Position numbers and translations under genes: made by a program
In this document: in pieces, positions 25,145 to 35,480 of the stretch
Layout of the letters: each line of letters starts with the position of its first letter
Position numbering within the stretch: position 1 is the first letter of the stretch
Origin: Phocoena phocoena
Taxonomy: Eukaryota > Chordata > Mammalia > Artiodactyla > Phocoenidae
Assembly: GCF_963924675.1 (NCBI RefSeq)
Contig: NC_089236.1
Coordinates: 63,387,306 to 63,451,305 of the forward strand
Direction of reading: 5' to 3'
Length of the DNA stretch: 64,000 nucleotides
The notes under the pieces: model-generated
Told to the model about the DNA's origin: nothing
Seen by the model: the letters and a program-made list of their open reading frames with translations, nothing else
Databases searched by the model: none

Positions 25145-25640
25145 CTGGAATGGTCAACTACCTGCTAAACATTCCCACCGAAATAAATCAAGTATTCCTT
25201 ACACTCCATATGTCCAAAACTAAAATTATCACTTCACCTAATACAAATTCTTCTTCCTGTTTCTGTTGATAGTCTATCACAGTTGCAGGTCTGCAAACGC
25301 AAGAGCTTGGGGTCTTTTGCTTCTTGTCCACCTAGCCGCATAATTACTAAATCCAGTTTATTCTACTGCTAAAATCTCTCTCTTTCTCTTCCCCTTATCT
25401 CTATCCTAACCCAGGTCCTCCTCACTCCCCTCCTGTACTCTTCCAACAACCCCTAACTTCCTTCTCCCTTTCTTTATGCCCTTCTCCAATCTGTGTTTCG
25501 TGGAACTATGAGATTTGCCTTCCTACACTAAAGTTCTGGTCAAGCCAAACCTCCACACAAAAACCTCTCTACAGATTAGATCCTGCCAATTCACATTCAG
25601 TATTCTCCATGATTTGGTTCCAGGTTTCTATTTATTTCTT
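25145..25640 (+). repeat. L2 LINE ORF2/3' relic, sense
   Basis: L2 landmarks occur in order: TGTCCAAAACTAAAATTATC, a 'CTGTTGATAG..AGTTGCAGGTCTGCAAACGC' segment, AGAGCTTGGGGTCTTTTGC, CCAGTTTATTCTACTGCTAA, and the 'CCATGATTTGGTTCC' block. It is ancient, with no open frame. Confidence 0.78.
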
Positions 25641-25900
25641 TCATAAACATTTATTTTATATATGTGTATATATATATATATGGATAGTTATATGTATGTA
25701 TATATATAATACATGTGTGTAAATGTGTGTATATAATATATGTATGTCAAGTGTTATGCTGGAGGCTGGGTTATAGAGATGAATAAAGAGAGCCTACTTG
25801 AAAAATCAGCCTAAGAAGATAAAACAAAGACCCTTAAAATAATTAAAATGGAAATTATGATGAGAGTATTAGTAGAAACCCTTGTTAAGTGCAACTGGAG
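25641..25900 (-). repeat. L2 3'-end relic interrupted by a TA/TG microsatellite
   Basis: The plus strand has TTTCATAAACATTTATTTTA, then a (TATG)/(TA) microsatellite (about 25656-25745), then GTGTTATGCTGGAGGCTGGG..GAGATGAATAAAGAG. This is the reverse complement of the L2 tail. It sits tail to tail with the sense L2 just upstream. Confidence 0.6.
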
Positions 25901-26641
25901 AGCAGTCAATGTTATGACTTTGTAACGTTGTGTGGATTATCCTCTGTTAGTCCCATCATAGAAATTAAGTCTGGAAGAGACCCTGGGCATCATTTTACAC
26001 AATATACTCTTTCCAGGCCATTCCTCTAGTTGAATCTCGATTGCTTTTTCCTCTACTCTACTCAAACACCGCCAGCCACTCCACCCTCCAACACACACTT
26101 ACAAATTGGAACCCAGCGGCAGTAGCCTATTTTTTTTTTTAAACAGCATTTGAGTTTATGTGATTCTAGGCAATGTATGCCCCTTCCATTAGGCATTTTA
26201 CAATACTGAAAATACTTTCATCACAAGCAGGTTATTCCCCACAGTGACCTAGGGTATGTGGGTGTCCCAGAATAAAATGTACTGCCCTATCAGAATTATC
26301 TATCTTCCATATCTATTATGTATTTACCTAAGTATGCATTATCATTCGTTATTATTTGACTTTGTGTGCCTCTGTCTCATCTCTTCAAAAGGAAATTAAG
26401 TTATTTCAGTGCAATAATAATTTCGCATTCTTTTTCCCCCAAGGGCATCTAACACAGCAGCTCACCTCTAATAGACAATGCAGAATTATTTGTGGCTGAC
26501 TGATTCTAGGCTTTCAAAATTCAGTTTGTGGTCAGGTATTGGTTGGGTTTAGAAAAAAAATCAAATTTGCAGTTGGTCCTGACCTGTGGGATATGCTGTA
26601 GCTTACTACTATTTCTTCATGAATTGCCTCCTACTATTATA
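25901..26641. other. Unassigned stretch up to L1 copy B
   Basis: No feature is supported. A T-run sits at 26131-26140. The last bases supply the left target-site duplication of copy B. Confidence 0.4.
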
Positions 26642-27029
26642 TAAAGTCCATTTTTTTTTTTTAAACATCTTTATTGGGGTATAATTGCTTTACAATGGTG
26701 TGTTAGTTTCTGCTTTACAACAAAGTGAATCAGCTATACATATACATATGTTCCCATATGTCTTCCCTCTTGCGTCTCCCTCCCTCCCACTCTCCCCATC
26801 CCACCCTTCCAGGCTGTCACAAAGCACCGAGCTAATATCCCTGTGCCTTGCGGCTGCTTCCCCCCAGCTATCTACCTTACTACCTTTGTTAGTGTGTATA
26901 TGTCCATGACTCTCTCTCGCCCTGTCAAAACTCACCCTTCCCCCTCCCCATATCCTTAAGTCCGTTCTCCAGTAGGTCTGCGTCTTTATTCCTATCTTAC
27001 CCCTAGGTTCTTCATGACATTTTTTCCCC

Positions 27030-30000
27030 TTAAATTCCATATATATGTGTTAGCATACGGTATTTGTCTTTTTCTTTCTGACTTACTTCACTCTGTATGA
27101 CAGATTCTAGGTCTATCCATCTCATTACAAATAGCTCAATTTCATTTCTTTTTAAGGCTGAGTAATATTCCATTGTGTATATGTGCCACATCTTCTTTAT
27201 CCATTCATCCGATGATGGGCGCTTAGGTTGTTTCCATGTCCTGGCTATTGTAAATAGAGCTGCAATGAACATTTTGGTACATGACTCTCTTTGAATTTTG
27301 GTTTTCTCAGGGTATATGCCAAGTAGTGGGATTGCTGGGTCATATGGTAATTCTATTTGTAGTTTTTTAAGGAACCTCCATACTGTTCTCCACAGTGGCT
27401 GAACCAATTCACATTCCCACCAGCAGTGCAAGAGTGTCCCCTTTTCTCCACACCCTCTCCAGCATTTATTGTTTCTTGATTTTTTGATGATGGCCATTCT
27501 GACTGGTGTGAGATGATATCTCATTGTAGTTTTGATTTGCATTTCTCTAATGATTAATGATGTTGAGCATTCTTTCATGTGTTTGTTGGCATTCTGTATA
27601 TCTTCTTTGGAGAAATGTCTATTTAGGTCTTCTGCCCATTTTTGGATGGGGTTGTTTGTTTTTTTGTTATTGAGCTGCATGAGCTGCTTGTAAATTTTGG
27701 AGATTAATCCTTTGTCAGTTGCTTCATTTGCAAATGTTTTCTCCCATTCTGAGGGTTGTCTTTTGGTCTTGGTTATGGTTTCCTTTGCTGTGCAAAAGCT
27801 TTGAAGTTTCATTAGGTCCCATTTGTTTATTTTTGTTTTTATTTCCATTACTCTAGGAGGTGGGTCAGAAAGGATCTTGCTGTGATTTATGTCATAGAGT
27901 GTTCTTCCTATGTTTTCTTCTAAGAGTTTGATAGTTTCTGGCCTTACATTTAGGTCTTTAATCCATTTTGAGCTTATTTTTGTGTATGGTGTTAGGGAGT
28001 GATCTAATCTCATACTTTTACATGTACCTGTCCAGTTTTCCCAGCACCACTTATTGAAGAGGCTGTCCTTTCTCCACTGTACATTCCTGCCTCCTTTATC
28101 AAAGATAAGGTGTCCATATGTGCGTGGGTTTATCTCTGGGCTTTCTATCCTGTTCCACTGATGTATCTTTCTGTTTTTGTGCCAGTACCATACTGTCTTG
28201 ATTACTGTTGCTTTGTAATATAGTCTGAAGTCAGGGAGCCTTATTCCTCCAGCTCCTTTTTTCGTTCTAAAGATTGCTTTGGCTATTCGGGGTCTTTTGT
28301 GTTTCCATACAAATTGCGAAATTTTTTGTTCTAGTTCTGTGAAAAATGCCAGTGGTAGTTTGATAGGGATTGCATTGAATCTGTAGATTGCTTTGGGTAG
28401 TAGAGTCATTTTCACAATGTTGATTCTTCCCATCCAAGAACATGGTATATCTCTCCATCTATTTGTATCATCTTTAATTTCTTTCATCAGTGTCTTATAA
28501 TTTTCTGCATACAGGTCTTTCGTATCCTTAGGTAGGTTTATTCCTAGATATTTTATTCTTTTTGTTGCAATGGTAAATGGGAGTGTTTTCTTGATTTCAC
28601 TTTCAGATTTTTCATCATTAGTATATAGGAATGCCAGAGATTTCTGTGCATTAATTTTGTATCCTGCTACTTTACCAAATTCATTGATTAGCTCTAGTAG
28701 TTTTCTGGTAGCATCTTTAGGATTCTCTATGTATAGTATCATGTCATCTGCAAACAGTGACAGCTTTACTTCTTCTTTTCCGATTTGGATTCCTTTTATT
28801 TCCTTTTCTACTCTGATTGCTGTGGCTAAAACTTCCAAAACTATGTTGAATAAGAGTGGTGAGAGTGGGCAACCTTGTCTTGTTCCTGATCTTAGTGGAA
28901 ATGCTTTCAGTTTTTCACCATTGAGGATGATGTTTGCTGTGGGCTTGTCATATATGGCTTTTATTATGTTTAGGAAAGTTCCCTCTATGCCTACTTTCTG
29001 GAGGGTTTTTATCATAAATGGGTGTTGAATTTTGTCGAAAGCTTTCTCTGCATCTATTGAGATGATCATATGGTTTTTCTCCTTCAATTTGTTAATATGG
29101 TTTATCACATTGATAGATTTGCGTATATTGAAGAATCCTTGCATTCCTGGAATAAACCCCACTTGATCATGGTGTATGATCCTTTTAATGTGCTGTTGGA
29201 TTCTGTTTGCTAGTATTTTGTTGAGGATTTTTGCATCTATGTTCATCAGTGATATTGGCCTGTAGTTTTCTTTCTTTGTGACATCCTTGTCTGGTTTTGG
29301 TATCAAGGTGATGGTGGCTTCGTAGAAGGAATTTGGGAGTGTTCCTCCCTCTGCTATATTTTGGAAGAGTTTGAGAAGGATAGGTGTTAGCTCTTCTCTA
29401 AACGTTTGATAGAATTCCCCTGTGAAGCCATCTGGTCCTGGGCTTTTGTTTGTTGGAAGGTTTTTAATCACAGTTTCAATTTCAGTGCTTGTGATTGGTC
29501 TGTTCATATTTTCTATTTCTTCCTGATTCAGTCTTGGCAGGTTGTGCATTTCTAAGAATTTGTCCATTTCTTCCAGATTGTCCATTTTATTGGCATAGAG
29601 TTGCTTGTAGTAATCTCTCATGATTTTTTTTATTTCTGCAGTGTCAGTTGTTACTTCTCCTTTTTCATTTCTAATTCTATTGATTTGAGTCTTCTCCCTT
29701 TTTTTCTTGATGAGTCTGGCTAGTGGTTTATCTATTTTGTTTATCTTCTCAAAGAACCAGCTTTTAGTTTTATTGATCTTTGCTATCATTTCCTTCATTT
29801 CTTTTTCATTTATTTCTGATATGATCTTTACGATTTCTTTCCTTCTGCTAACTTTGGGGGTTTTTTGTTGTTTTTTCTCTAATTGCTTTAGGTGCAAGGT
29901 TAGGTTGTTTATTCGAGATGTTTCCTGTTTCTTAAGGTAGGATTGTATTGCTACAAACTTCCCTCTTAGAACTGCTTTTGCTGCATCCCATAGGTTTTGG

Positions 30001-30884
30001 GTCGTCGTGTCTCCATTGTCATTTGTTTCTAGGTATTTTTTGATTTCCTCTTTGATTTCTTCAGTGATCACTTTGTTATTAAGTAGTGTATTGTTTAGCC
30101 TCCATGTGTTTGTATTTTTTACAGATCTTTTCCTGTAATTGATATCTAGTCTCATGGCGTTGTGGTCGGAAAAGATACTTGATACAATTTCAGTTTTCTT
30201 AAATTTACCAAGGCTTGATTTGTGACCCAAGATATGATCTATCCTGGAGAATGTTCCATGAGCACTTGAGAAAAATGTGTATTCTGTTGTTTTTGGATGG
30301 AGTGTCCTATAAATATCAATTAAGTCCATCTTGTTTAATGTATCATTTAAAGCTTGTGTTTCCTTATTTATTTTCATTTTGGATGATCTGTCCATGGGTG
30401 AAAGTGGGGTGTTAAAGTCCCCTACTATGAATGTGTTACTGTTGATCTCCCCTTTTATGGTTGTTAGTATTTGCCTTATGTATTGAGGTGCTCCTATGTT
30501 GGGTGCATAAATATTTACAATTGTTATATCTTCTTCTTGGATCGATCCCTTGATCATTATGTAGTGTCCTTCTTTGTCCCTTTTAATAGTCCTTATTTTA
30601 AAGTCTATTTTGTCTGATATGAGAATTGCTACTCCAGCTTTCTTTTGGTTTCCATTTGCATGGAATATCTTTTTCCATCCCCTTACTTTCAGTCTGTATG
30701 TGTCTCTAGTTCTGAAGTGGGTCTCTTGTAGACAGCATATATAAGGGTCTTGTTTTTGTATCCATTCAGCCAATCTGTGTCTTTTGGTGGGAGCATTTAG
30801 TCCATTTACATTTAAGGTAATTATTGATATGTATGTTCCTATTTCCATTTTATATATTGTTTTGGGTTCGCTACTATAGGTCAT
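27030..30884 (-). CDS. LINE-1 ORF2p: endonuclease / reverse transcriptase (intact, 1284 aa)
   Basis: This is the enzyme of target-primed reverse transcription: it nicks T-rich DNA and copies L1 or SINE RNA into the break. The length is close to that of other mammalian ORF2p (about 1275). The N-terminal AP-like endonuclease has every catalytic residue I could check: N25, E54, Y126, D156, N158, D216 and the SDH motif ending at H241. The reverse transcriptase palm has the catalytic FADD at 711-714 and the upstream [13 protein letters not shown] block. The C-terminal cysteine knuckle is CX3CX7HX4C (C1141, C1145, H1153, C1158). The frame is open for all 1284 codons and ends in TAA. The upstream Met gives a 22-nt gap from ORF1. 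A second Met (residue 13, at 30848) gives 58 nt, nearer the usual inter-ORF spacing, and is the likelier start. Whether it is expressed or active is unknown. Confidence 0.95.
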   Translation of the reverse strand: MTYSSEPKTIYKMEIGTYISIITLNVNGLNAPTKRHRLAEWIQKQDPYICCLQETHFRTRDTYRLKVRGWKKIFHANGNQKKAGVAILISDKIDFKIRTIKRDKEGHYIMIKGSIQEEDITIVNIYAPNIGAPQYIRQILTTIKGEINSNTFIVGDFNTPLSPMDRSSKMKINKETQALNDTLNKMDLIDIYRTLHPKTTEYTFFSSAHGTFSRIDHILGHKSSLGKFKKTEIVSSIFSDHNAMRLDINYRKRSVKNTNTWRLNNTLLNNKVITEEIKEEIKKYLETNDNGDTTTQNLWDAAKAVLRGKFVAIQSYLKKQETSRINNLTLHLKQLEKKQQKTPKVSRRKEIVKIISEINEKEMKEMIAKINKTKSWFFEKINKIDKPLARLIKKKREKTQINRIRNEKGEVTTDTAEIKKIMRDYYKQLYANKMDNLEEMDKFLEMHNLPRLNQEEIENMNRPITSTEIETVIKNLPTNKSPGPDGFTGEFYQTFREELTPILLKLFQNIAEGGTLPNSFYEATITLIPKPDKDVTKKENYRPISLMNIDAKILNKILANRIQQHIKRIIHHDQVGFIPGMQGFFNIRKSINVINHINKLKEKNHMIISIDAEKAFDKIQHPFMIKTLQKVGIEGTFLNIIKAIYDKPTANIILNGEKLKAFPLRSGTRQGCPLSPLLFNIVLEVLATAIRVEKEIKGIQIGKEEVKLSLFADDMILYIENPKDATRKLLELINEFGKVAGYKINAQKSLAFLYTNDEKSESEIKKTLPFTIATKRIKYLGINLPKDTKDLYAENYKTLMKEIKDDTNRWRDIPCSWMGRINIVKMTLLPKAIYRFNAIPIKLPLAFFTELEQKISQFVWKHKRPRIAKAIFRTKKGAGGIRLPDFRLYYKATVIKTVWYWHKNRKIHQWNRIESPEINPRTYGHLIFDKGGRNVQWRKDSLFNKWCWENWTGTCKSMRLDHSLTPYTKISSKWIKDLNVRPETIKLLEENIGRTLYDINHSKILSDPPPRVMEIKTKINKWDLMKLQSFCTAKETITKTKRQPSEWEKTFANEATDKGLISKIYKQLMQLNNKKTNNPIQKWAEDLNRHFSKEDIQNANKHMKECSTSLIIREMQIKTTMRYHLTPVRMAIIKKSRNNKCWRGCGEKGTLLHCWWECELVQPLWRTVWRFLKKLQIELPYDPAIPLLGIYPEKTKIQRESCTKMFIAALFTIARTWKQPKRPSSDEWIKKMWHIYTMEYYSALKRNEIELFVMRWIDLESVIQSEVSQKEKDKYRMLTHIYGI

Positions 30885-30906
30885 TTCCTTCTCTTGTGTT
30901 TCGTGT

Positions 30907-31800
30907 CTAGAGAAGTTCTTTTAGCATTTGTTGTAAAGCTAATTTGGTGGTGCTGAACTCTCTCAGCTTTTGCTTGTCTGTAAAGGTTTTAATTTCTCCA
31001 TCAAATCTGAATGAGATCCTTGCTGGGTAGAGTAGTCTTGGTTTCAGGCTATTCTCCTTCATCACTTTCAGTATGTCCTGCCACTCCCTTCTGGCTTGTA
31101 GGGTTTCTGCTGAGAGATCAGCTGTTAACCTTATGGGGATTCCCTTGTGTGTTATTTGTTGTTTTTCCCTTGCTGCTTTTAATATGCTTTCTTTGTATTT
31201 AATTTTTGACAGTTTGATTAATATGTGTCTTGGCGTGTTTCTCCTTGTATTTATCCTGTATGGGACCCTCTGTGCTTCCTGGACTTGATTAACTATTTCC
31301 TTTCCCATATTAGGGAAGTTTTCAACTATAATCTCTTCAAATATTTTCTCAGTCCCTTTCTTTCTTTCTTCTTCTTCTGGAACCCCTATAATTCGAATGT
31401 TGGTGCGTTTCATGTTGTCCCAGAGGTCTCTGAGACTGTCCTCAGTTCTTTTCATTCTTTTTTCTTTATTCTGCTCTGCAGTAGTTATTTCCACTACTTT
31501 ATCTTCCAGGTCACTTATCCGTTCTTCTGCCTCAGTTATTCTGCTATTGATCCTATCTAGAGTGATTTTAATTTCATTTATTGCATTGTTCATCGTTGCT
31601 TGTTTCATCTTTAGTTCTTGTAGGTCCTTGTTAACTGTTTCTTGCATTTTGTCCATTCTACTTCCAAGATTTCGGATCATCCTTACTATCATTATTCTGA
31701 ATTCTTTTTCAGGTAGATTGCCTATTTCCTCTTCATTTGTTAGGTCTGGTGGGTTTTTATCTTGCTCCTTCATCTGCTGTGTGTTTTTCTGTCTTCTCAT
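30907..31800 (-). CDS. LINE-1 ORF1p: RNA-binding chaperone (intact, 297 aa)
   Basis: ORF1p forms trimers that coat L1 RNA and act as a nucleic-acid chaperone in the retrotransposition particle. The N-terminus is charged, and heptad-rich coiled coil covers about residues 35-117 ([19 protein letters not shown]). The RNA-recognition domain starts near residue 130 ([12 protein letters not shown]). The C-terminal domain carries the conserved [18 protein letters not shown] block. The frame is uninterrupted, starts at ATG 31798-31800 and ends in TAG. It is shorter than human ORF1p (338 aa), mainly at the two ends, with all core domains kept. ORF2 follows directly, as in a bicistronic L1 RNA. Confidence 0.94.
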   Translation of the reverse strand: MRRQKNTQQMKEQDKNPPDLTNEEEIGNLPEKEFRIMIVRMIRNLGSRMDKMQETVNKDLQELKMKQATMNNAINEIKITLDRINSRITEAEERISDLEDKVVEITTAEQNKEKRMKRTEDSLRDLWDNMKRTNIRIIGVPEEEERKKGTEKIFEEIIVENFPNMGKEIVNQVQEAQRVPYRINTRRNTPRHILIKLSKIKYKESILKAAREKQQITHKGIPIRLTADLSAETLQARREWQDILKVMKENSLKPRLLYPARISFRFDGEIKTFTDKQKLREFSTTKLALQQMLKELL

Positions 31801-32334
31801 TTTGCTTATCTTACTGTGTTTGGGGTCTCCTTTTTGCAGGCTGCACGTTCGTAGTTCCCGTTGTTTTTGATGTCTGTCTCCAGTGGCTAAGGTTGTTTCA
31901 GTGGGTTGTGTAGGCTTCCTGGTGGAGGGGACTAGTGCCTGTGTTGTGCTGGATGAGGCTGGATCTTGTCTCTCTAGTGGGCAGGTTCACGTCTGGTGGT
32001 GTGTTTTGGGGTGTCTGTGGCCTTATTATGATTTTAGGCAGCCTCTCTGCTAATGGGTGGGGTTGTGTTCCTGTTTTGCTAGCTGTTTGGCATAGGTTGT
32101 CCAGCACTGTGGCTTGCTGGTCGTTGAGTGAAGCTGGGTGCTGGTGTTAAGATGGAGGTCTCTGGGAGATTTCCGCTGTTTAACATTATGTGGAGCTGGG
32201 AGGTCTCTTGTTGACCAGTGACCTGAAGTTGGCTCTCCTACCTCAGCGGCAGAGCCCTGACTCCTGGCTGGAGCACCAAGAGCCTTTCATCCACACGGCT
32301 CAGAATAAAAGGGAGAAAAAGTAGAGAGAATTAG

Positions 32335-32475
32335 TAGAAGTATGAGGAAAGACAGAAGGAAAGGAGGAAAGGAAGGAAGGAAGAAAGAAGCAAAGAAGGA
32401 AAGAAAGGAGGGAGGGAGGGAGGGAGGGAGGAAGGAAGGAAGGAGGGAAAGAAGGAAAAAAAGACAGAAAGAAAG
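32335..32475. repeat. GGAA/GAAAGG-rich purine tract in the L1 5' UTR
   Basis: A long run of GGAA, GGGA and GAAAG units on the plus strand (pyrimidine-rich in the L1 sense strand). A shorter related run at about 32707-32745 starts the second copy of the duplicated segment. Copy A lacks a comparable expansion. Confidence 0.85.
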
Positions 32476-32980
32476 ATGATACAGTAAAAATAAAATAAAG
32501 TATAATATAGTTATTGAATTAAAAAATATTTAGAAAAAAAAAAAGGGACGGATAGAACCTTAGGACAAATGTTGGAAGCAAAGCTATACAGAGAAAATCT
32601 TACACAGAAGCATACACATACACCTTCACAAAAAGAGGTAAAGGGGGAAAAATCATAAATCCTGCTCCCTGAGACCACCTCCTCAATTTGGGGTGATTCG
32701 TTGTCTAAAGGAGGGAGGGAAGGAAGGAAAGAAAGAAAGAACGAAGGTAAAGTATAATAAAGTTATTACAATTAAACTTAATTATTAAGAAAAAGAATTT
32801 TTAAAAAAAAGTCATGGACGGATAGAGCCCTAGGACAAATGGTGGAAGCTAGAGTATACAGACTAGATGTCACACAGGAGCATACACGTACACCTTCACA
32901 AAAAGAGGAAAAGGGAAAAAAATCATAGATTTCGCTCCTAAATTCCACCTCTTCAATTTGGGATCATTCCTTGTCTATTC
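32440..32980. repeat. About 270-bp tandem duplication inside L1 copy B 5' UTR
   Basis: The segment beginning GACGGATAGA at 32547 recurs from 32817, an offset of 270 bp. Both copies share the order: purine run, AAAGTATAAT..GTTATT, GACGGATAGA, CTAGGACAAATG-like, GCATACAC.TACACCTTCAC, AAAAAGAGG and a TTGTCTA end. Divergence is modest. Copy A has a single unit (about 6100-6290). Confidence 0.85.
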
Positions 32981-33460
32981 AGGTATTCCACAGATGCAGG
33001 GTATATCAAGTTGATTGTGGAGCTTTAATCCGCTGCTTCTGTGGCTGCTGGGAGAGATTTCCCTTTCTCTTCTTTGTTCTCACAGCTCACAGGAGCTCAG
33101 CTTTGGATTTGGCCCTGCCTCTGCGTGTAGGTCGCTGGAGGGCGTCTGTTTTTTCGCTCAGACAGGACAGGGTTAAAGGAGCCGCTGATTCGGGGCCTCC
33201 GGCTCACTCAGGCCGGGGTTTGGGGGATGGGGGAAGGAGGGGCACTGCGTGCGGGGCGGGCCTGCGGCGGCAGAGGCAGCGTGACGTTGCACCAGCCTGA
33301 GGCCCGCCGTGCGTTGTCCCGGGGAAGTTGTCCCTGGATCCCGGGAACCTGGCAGTGGCGGGCTGCACAGGCTCCGCGGAAGAGGGGTGTGGAGAGTGAC
33401 CTGTGCTCGCACACAGGCCCCTTGGTGGCGGCAGCAGCAGCCTTAGCGTCTCCCGCCCGG

Positions 33461-33574
33461 CTCTGGGGTCCGCGGTTTTAGCCGCGGCTCGCGCCCGTCT
33501 CTGGGGTTTGCGCTTTCAGCCGCGGCTCGCGCCCGTCTCTGGGGTTCGCGCTTTTAGCCGCGGCTCGCGCCCGT
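33461..33574. repeat. Three tandem 38-bp GC-rich units in L1 copy B 5' UTR
   Basis: Units at 33461-33498, 33499-33536 and 33537-33574 each begin CTCTGGGGT and end GCCGCGGCTCGCGCCCGT. They differ at only a few bases and each is full of CpGs. Copy A has one decayed unit. Each CpG-dense unit could bind GC-box or zinc-finger factors, but that is inference. Confidence 0.9.
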
Positions 33575-34254
33575 CTCTGGAGTTCCTTTAAGCAGCGCTC
33601 TTAAACCCCTCTCCTCGCGCACCAGGAGACAAAGAGGGAAGAAAAAGTCTCTTGCCTCTTCGGCCGGTGCAGGCTTTTCCCCGAACTCCCTCCCGGCTAG
33701 TCGTGGTGCACTAACCCCTTCAGGCTATGTTCAAGCCGCCAACCCCAGTCCTCTCCCTGAGCTCCATCCAAAACCAAAACCCGAGCCTCAGCTCGCAGCC
33801 CCGCCCGCCCCGGTGGGTGAGCAGCAAGCCTCTCGGGTTGGTGAGTGCTGGTCGGCACCGATCGTCCGTGCAGGAATCTCCCCGCTTTGCCCTCCGCACC
33901 CGTCGCTGTGCACTACTCCGCGGTCCCGAAACTCCCCCCTCCGCCTCCCGCAGTCTCCGCCCGCGGAGGGGCTTCCTAGTGTGTGGAAACTTTTCCTCCT
34001 TCACAGCTCCCTCCCACTGGTGCAGGTGCCGTCCTTATTCTTTTGTCTCTGTTTTTTCTTTTGCCCTACCCAGTTACGTGGGGAGTTTCTTGCCTTTTGG
34101 GAGGTCTGAGGTCTTCTGCCAGCCTTCAGTAGGAGTTCTGTAGGAGTTGTTCCACGTGTGGATGTATTTCTGGTGTATCCGTGGGGAGGAAGGCGATCTC
34201 CGCGTCTTACTCCTCCGCCATCTTCAAGGTCCCCAAGAGCTAAAGTCCATTTTT

Positions 34255-35004
34255 AAAAAGGAATGGAGTGGGAGATTAGGTGCTAAAAGTATCTTCTTAG
34301 CATCTTCGATGAGATTTTGAACTCAAATTAGATAAATTGACATTCATGCTGCTTTACGATTTATGTCACATCTTCAAGATGTATTTGATTAAAAAAAAAA
34401 AGGTTAAGTTCCAATGTGTGTTTAGAAACATATATGACTTAAAAGGCCCTCTCCTTTCATTTAGGAGTATTAAATAACAAGCACAAAAAAGAATAACAAT
34501 AAAAAGAATAATCTCTTTCTTATATATGTATAGCATTAATGATTTAGCTACTAACCCGACAACCTTATATCCCATGATTTCCATACATTCATGCCATCTA
34601 ACACTAATCATGGCATACTGTGCAAATCTGTTTTCTTTCTGAAGTCTATTCTTTTGCTCTTTCATTGTCCTGGAACTCCCCTTTCTTATTTCCACATGCC
34701 CAAGTTTTAGTGTTTTTAAAGATCTAACAAGTGCTATGAACCTTTGCTTTTCCCTGCAATGCGAAGTTCTCTTTCCTGCCTCTTAAACTTTACAAAGCAC
34801 TCAATTATTTATTTCCTACCACAGTTTTTGTTTTGTTTTCTATTAGTCATTTTTTATTCTGCTAGTAAGAGTTCAGGAATTTTTTTACATCATTTGGTGA
34901 ATTAAGAAATTTTCAAAACAAGGAGATTATGCCTGAATCATGTTTCCTTTCTCCATTCCAGTCCTATAAATGCTTGACAAATAAATATTACCTGAACTCT
35001 CTTA

Positions 35005-35035
<31 letters not shown>

Positions 35036-35370
35036 AAATGAGGCTTTTGGCTCTTGGGATGGGACATAAGGTGACTGGCTTTTTTCCCCTAGGACATGGA
35101 GAAATCTTAGACATATTCAGGGGCAGATACAGTTTCTTGATTTCAAAATTCCCTTACAATAATGATTTATGGATTAAAATAATGTAAAATCATGAAGTAT
35201 TTCTGTTCCCAACAGGAACTTTCAGTGAGAGACTTGCACAGTAGACTCTTCGATTGGCCAGTAATTGACATACTTCCTACTATTTGTTTTGTTTTCTAAT
35301 TCCTTTTGCTTAACCTTCTGAAGAATTATTCTTTTGAGAAAAATGAAGGAAAAAATTACATAACTTGGTC
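34255..35370. other. Unassigned AT-rich stretch with a small TA/T run
   Basis: It starts at the right edge of L1 copy B. It contains a (TA)n then T-run at about 35002-35035 and a minus-strand open frame (34366-34695) of low-complexity, domain-free sequence. No gene is supported. Confidence 0.4.
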
Positions 35371-35374
35371 TTCT

Positions 35375-35480
35375 CTACAATACTGTAAGCTCCTTGAGGG
35401 TATGATGGAAGTCTTTATATCCTCTAGGTACATAGCATTATGACATGTTCTATGTAGTTATATATTAAATAAATGATAAA
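35375..35480 (+). repeat. L2 3'-end relic
   Basis: ACTGTAAGCTCCTTGAGGGT, then TAGGTACATAGCATTATGAC, then TTAAATAAATGAT follow the L2 3' end consensus order. Confidence 0.7.

Larger units (their letters stand above)
31801..34240 (-). promoter_or_regulatory. LINE-1 copy B 5' UTR / internal promoter, CpG-rich
   Basis: This 2.4-kb 5' UTR reads toward ORF1 on the minus strand. The distal part (about 33040-34240) is GC- and CpG-rich. At the extreme 5' end, plus-strand 34213-34225 is the complement of GAAGATGGCGGAG, a YY1-type site placed like the one that sets the start site in other L1s. The middle contains a GGAA/GAAAGG purine block (32335-32470) and a tandem duplication of about 270 bp. Nearer the 5' end is a 38-bp unit present three times. 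No substantial open frame other than chance ones is seen. Confidence 0.8.
26642..34254 (-). mobile_element. LINE-1 copy B, full length with both ORFs open
   Basis: This is a complete L1 on the minus strand: short A-tail (plus-strand T12 from 26651), 3' UTR to 27029, ORF2 27030-30884, 22-nt gap, ORF1 30907-31800, then a 2.4-kb 5' UTR to 34240. Perfect target-site duplications TAAAGTCCATTTTT lie at 26642-26655 and 34241-34254. The plus-strand nick context is TTTTT/AAAA, as expected for the L1 endonuclease. The full length, perfect duplications, intact frames and many surviving CpGs all point to a recent insertion. A subfamily name cannot be given without a database search. Confidence 0.96.

Noticed and set aside
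28570..29028. 152-codon plus-strand frame
   Set aside because: It is antisense to the intact L1 ORF2 reverse transcriptase and mirrors its codon structure. The same shadow appears in copy A (2368-2604).
33461..33574. CRISPR-like short repeats
   Set aside because: The 38-bp units abut without spacers and lie in an L1 5' UTR of a mammalian genome. They are a tandem repeat, not an array.
33171..34143. Several overlapping 80-140-codon frames in GC-rich DNA
   Set aside because: They sit in the CpG-rich L1 5' UTR on both strands. High GC lowers stop frequency, and no domain is visible.
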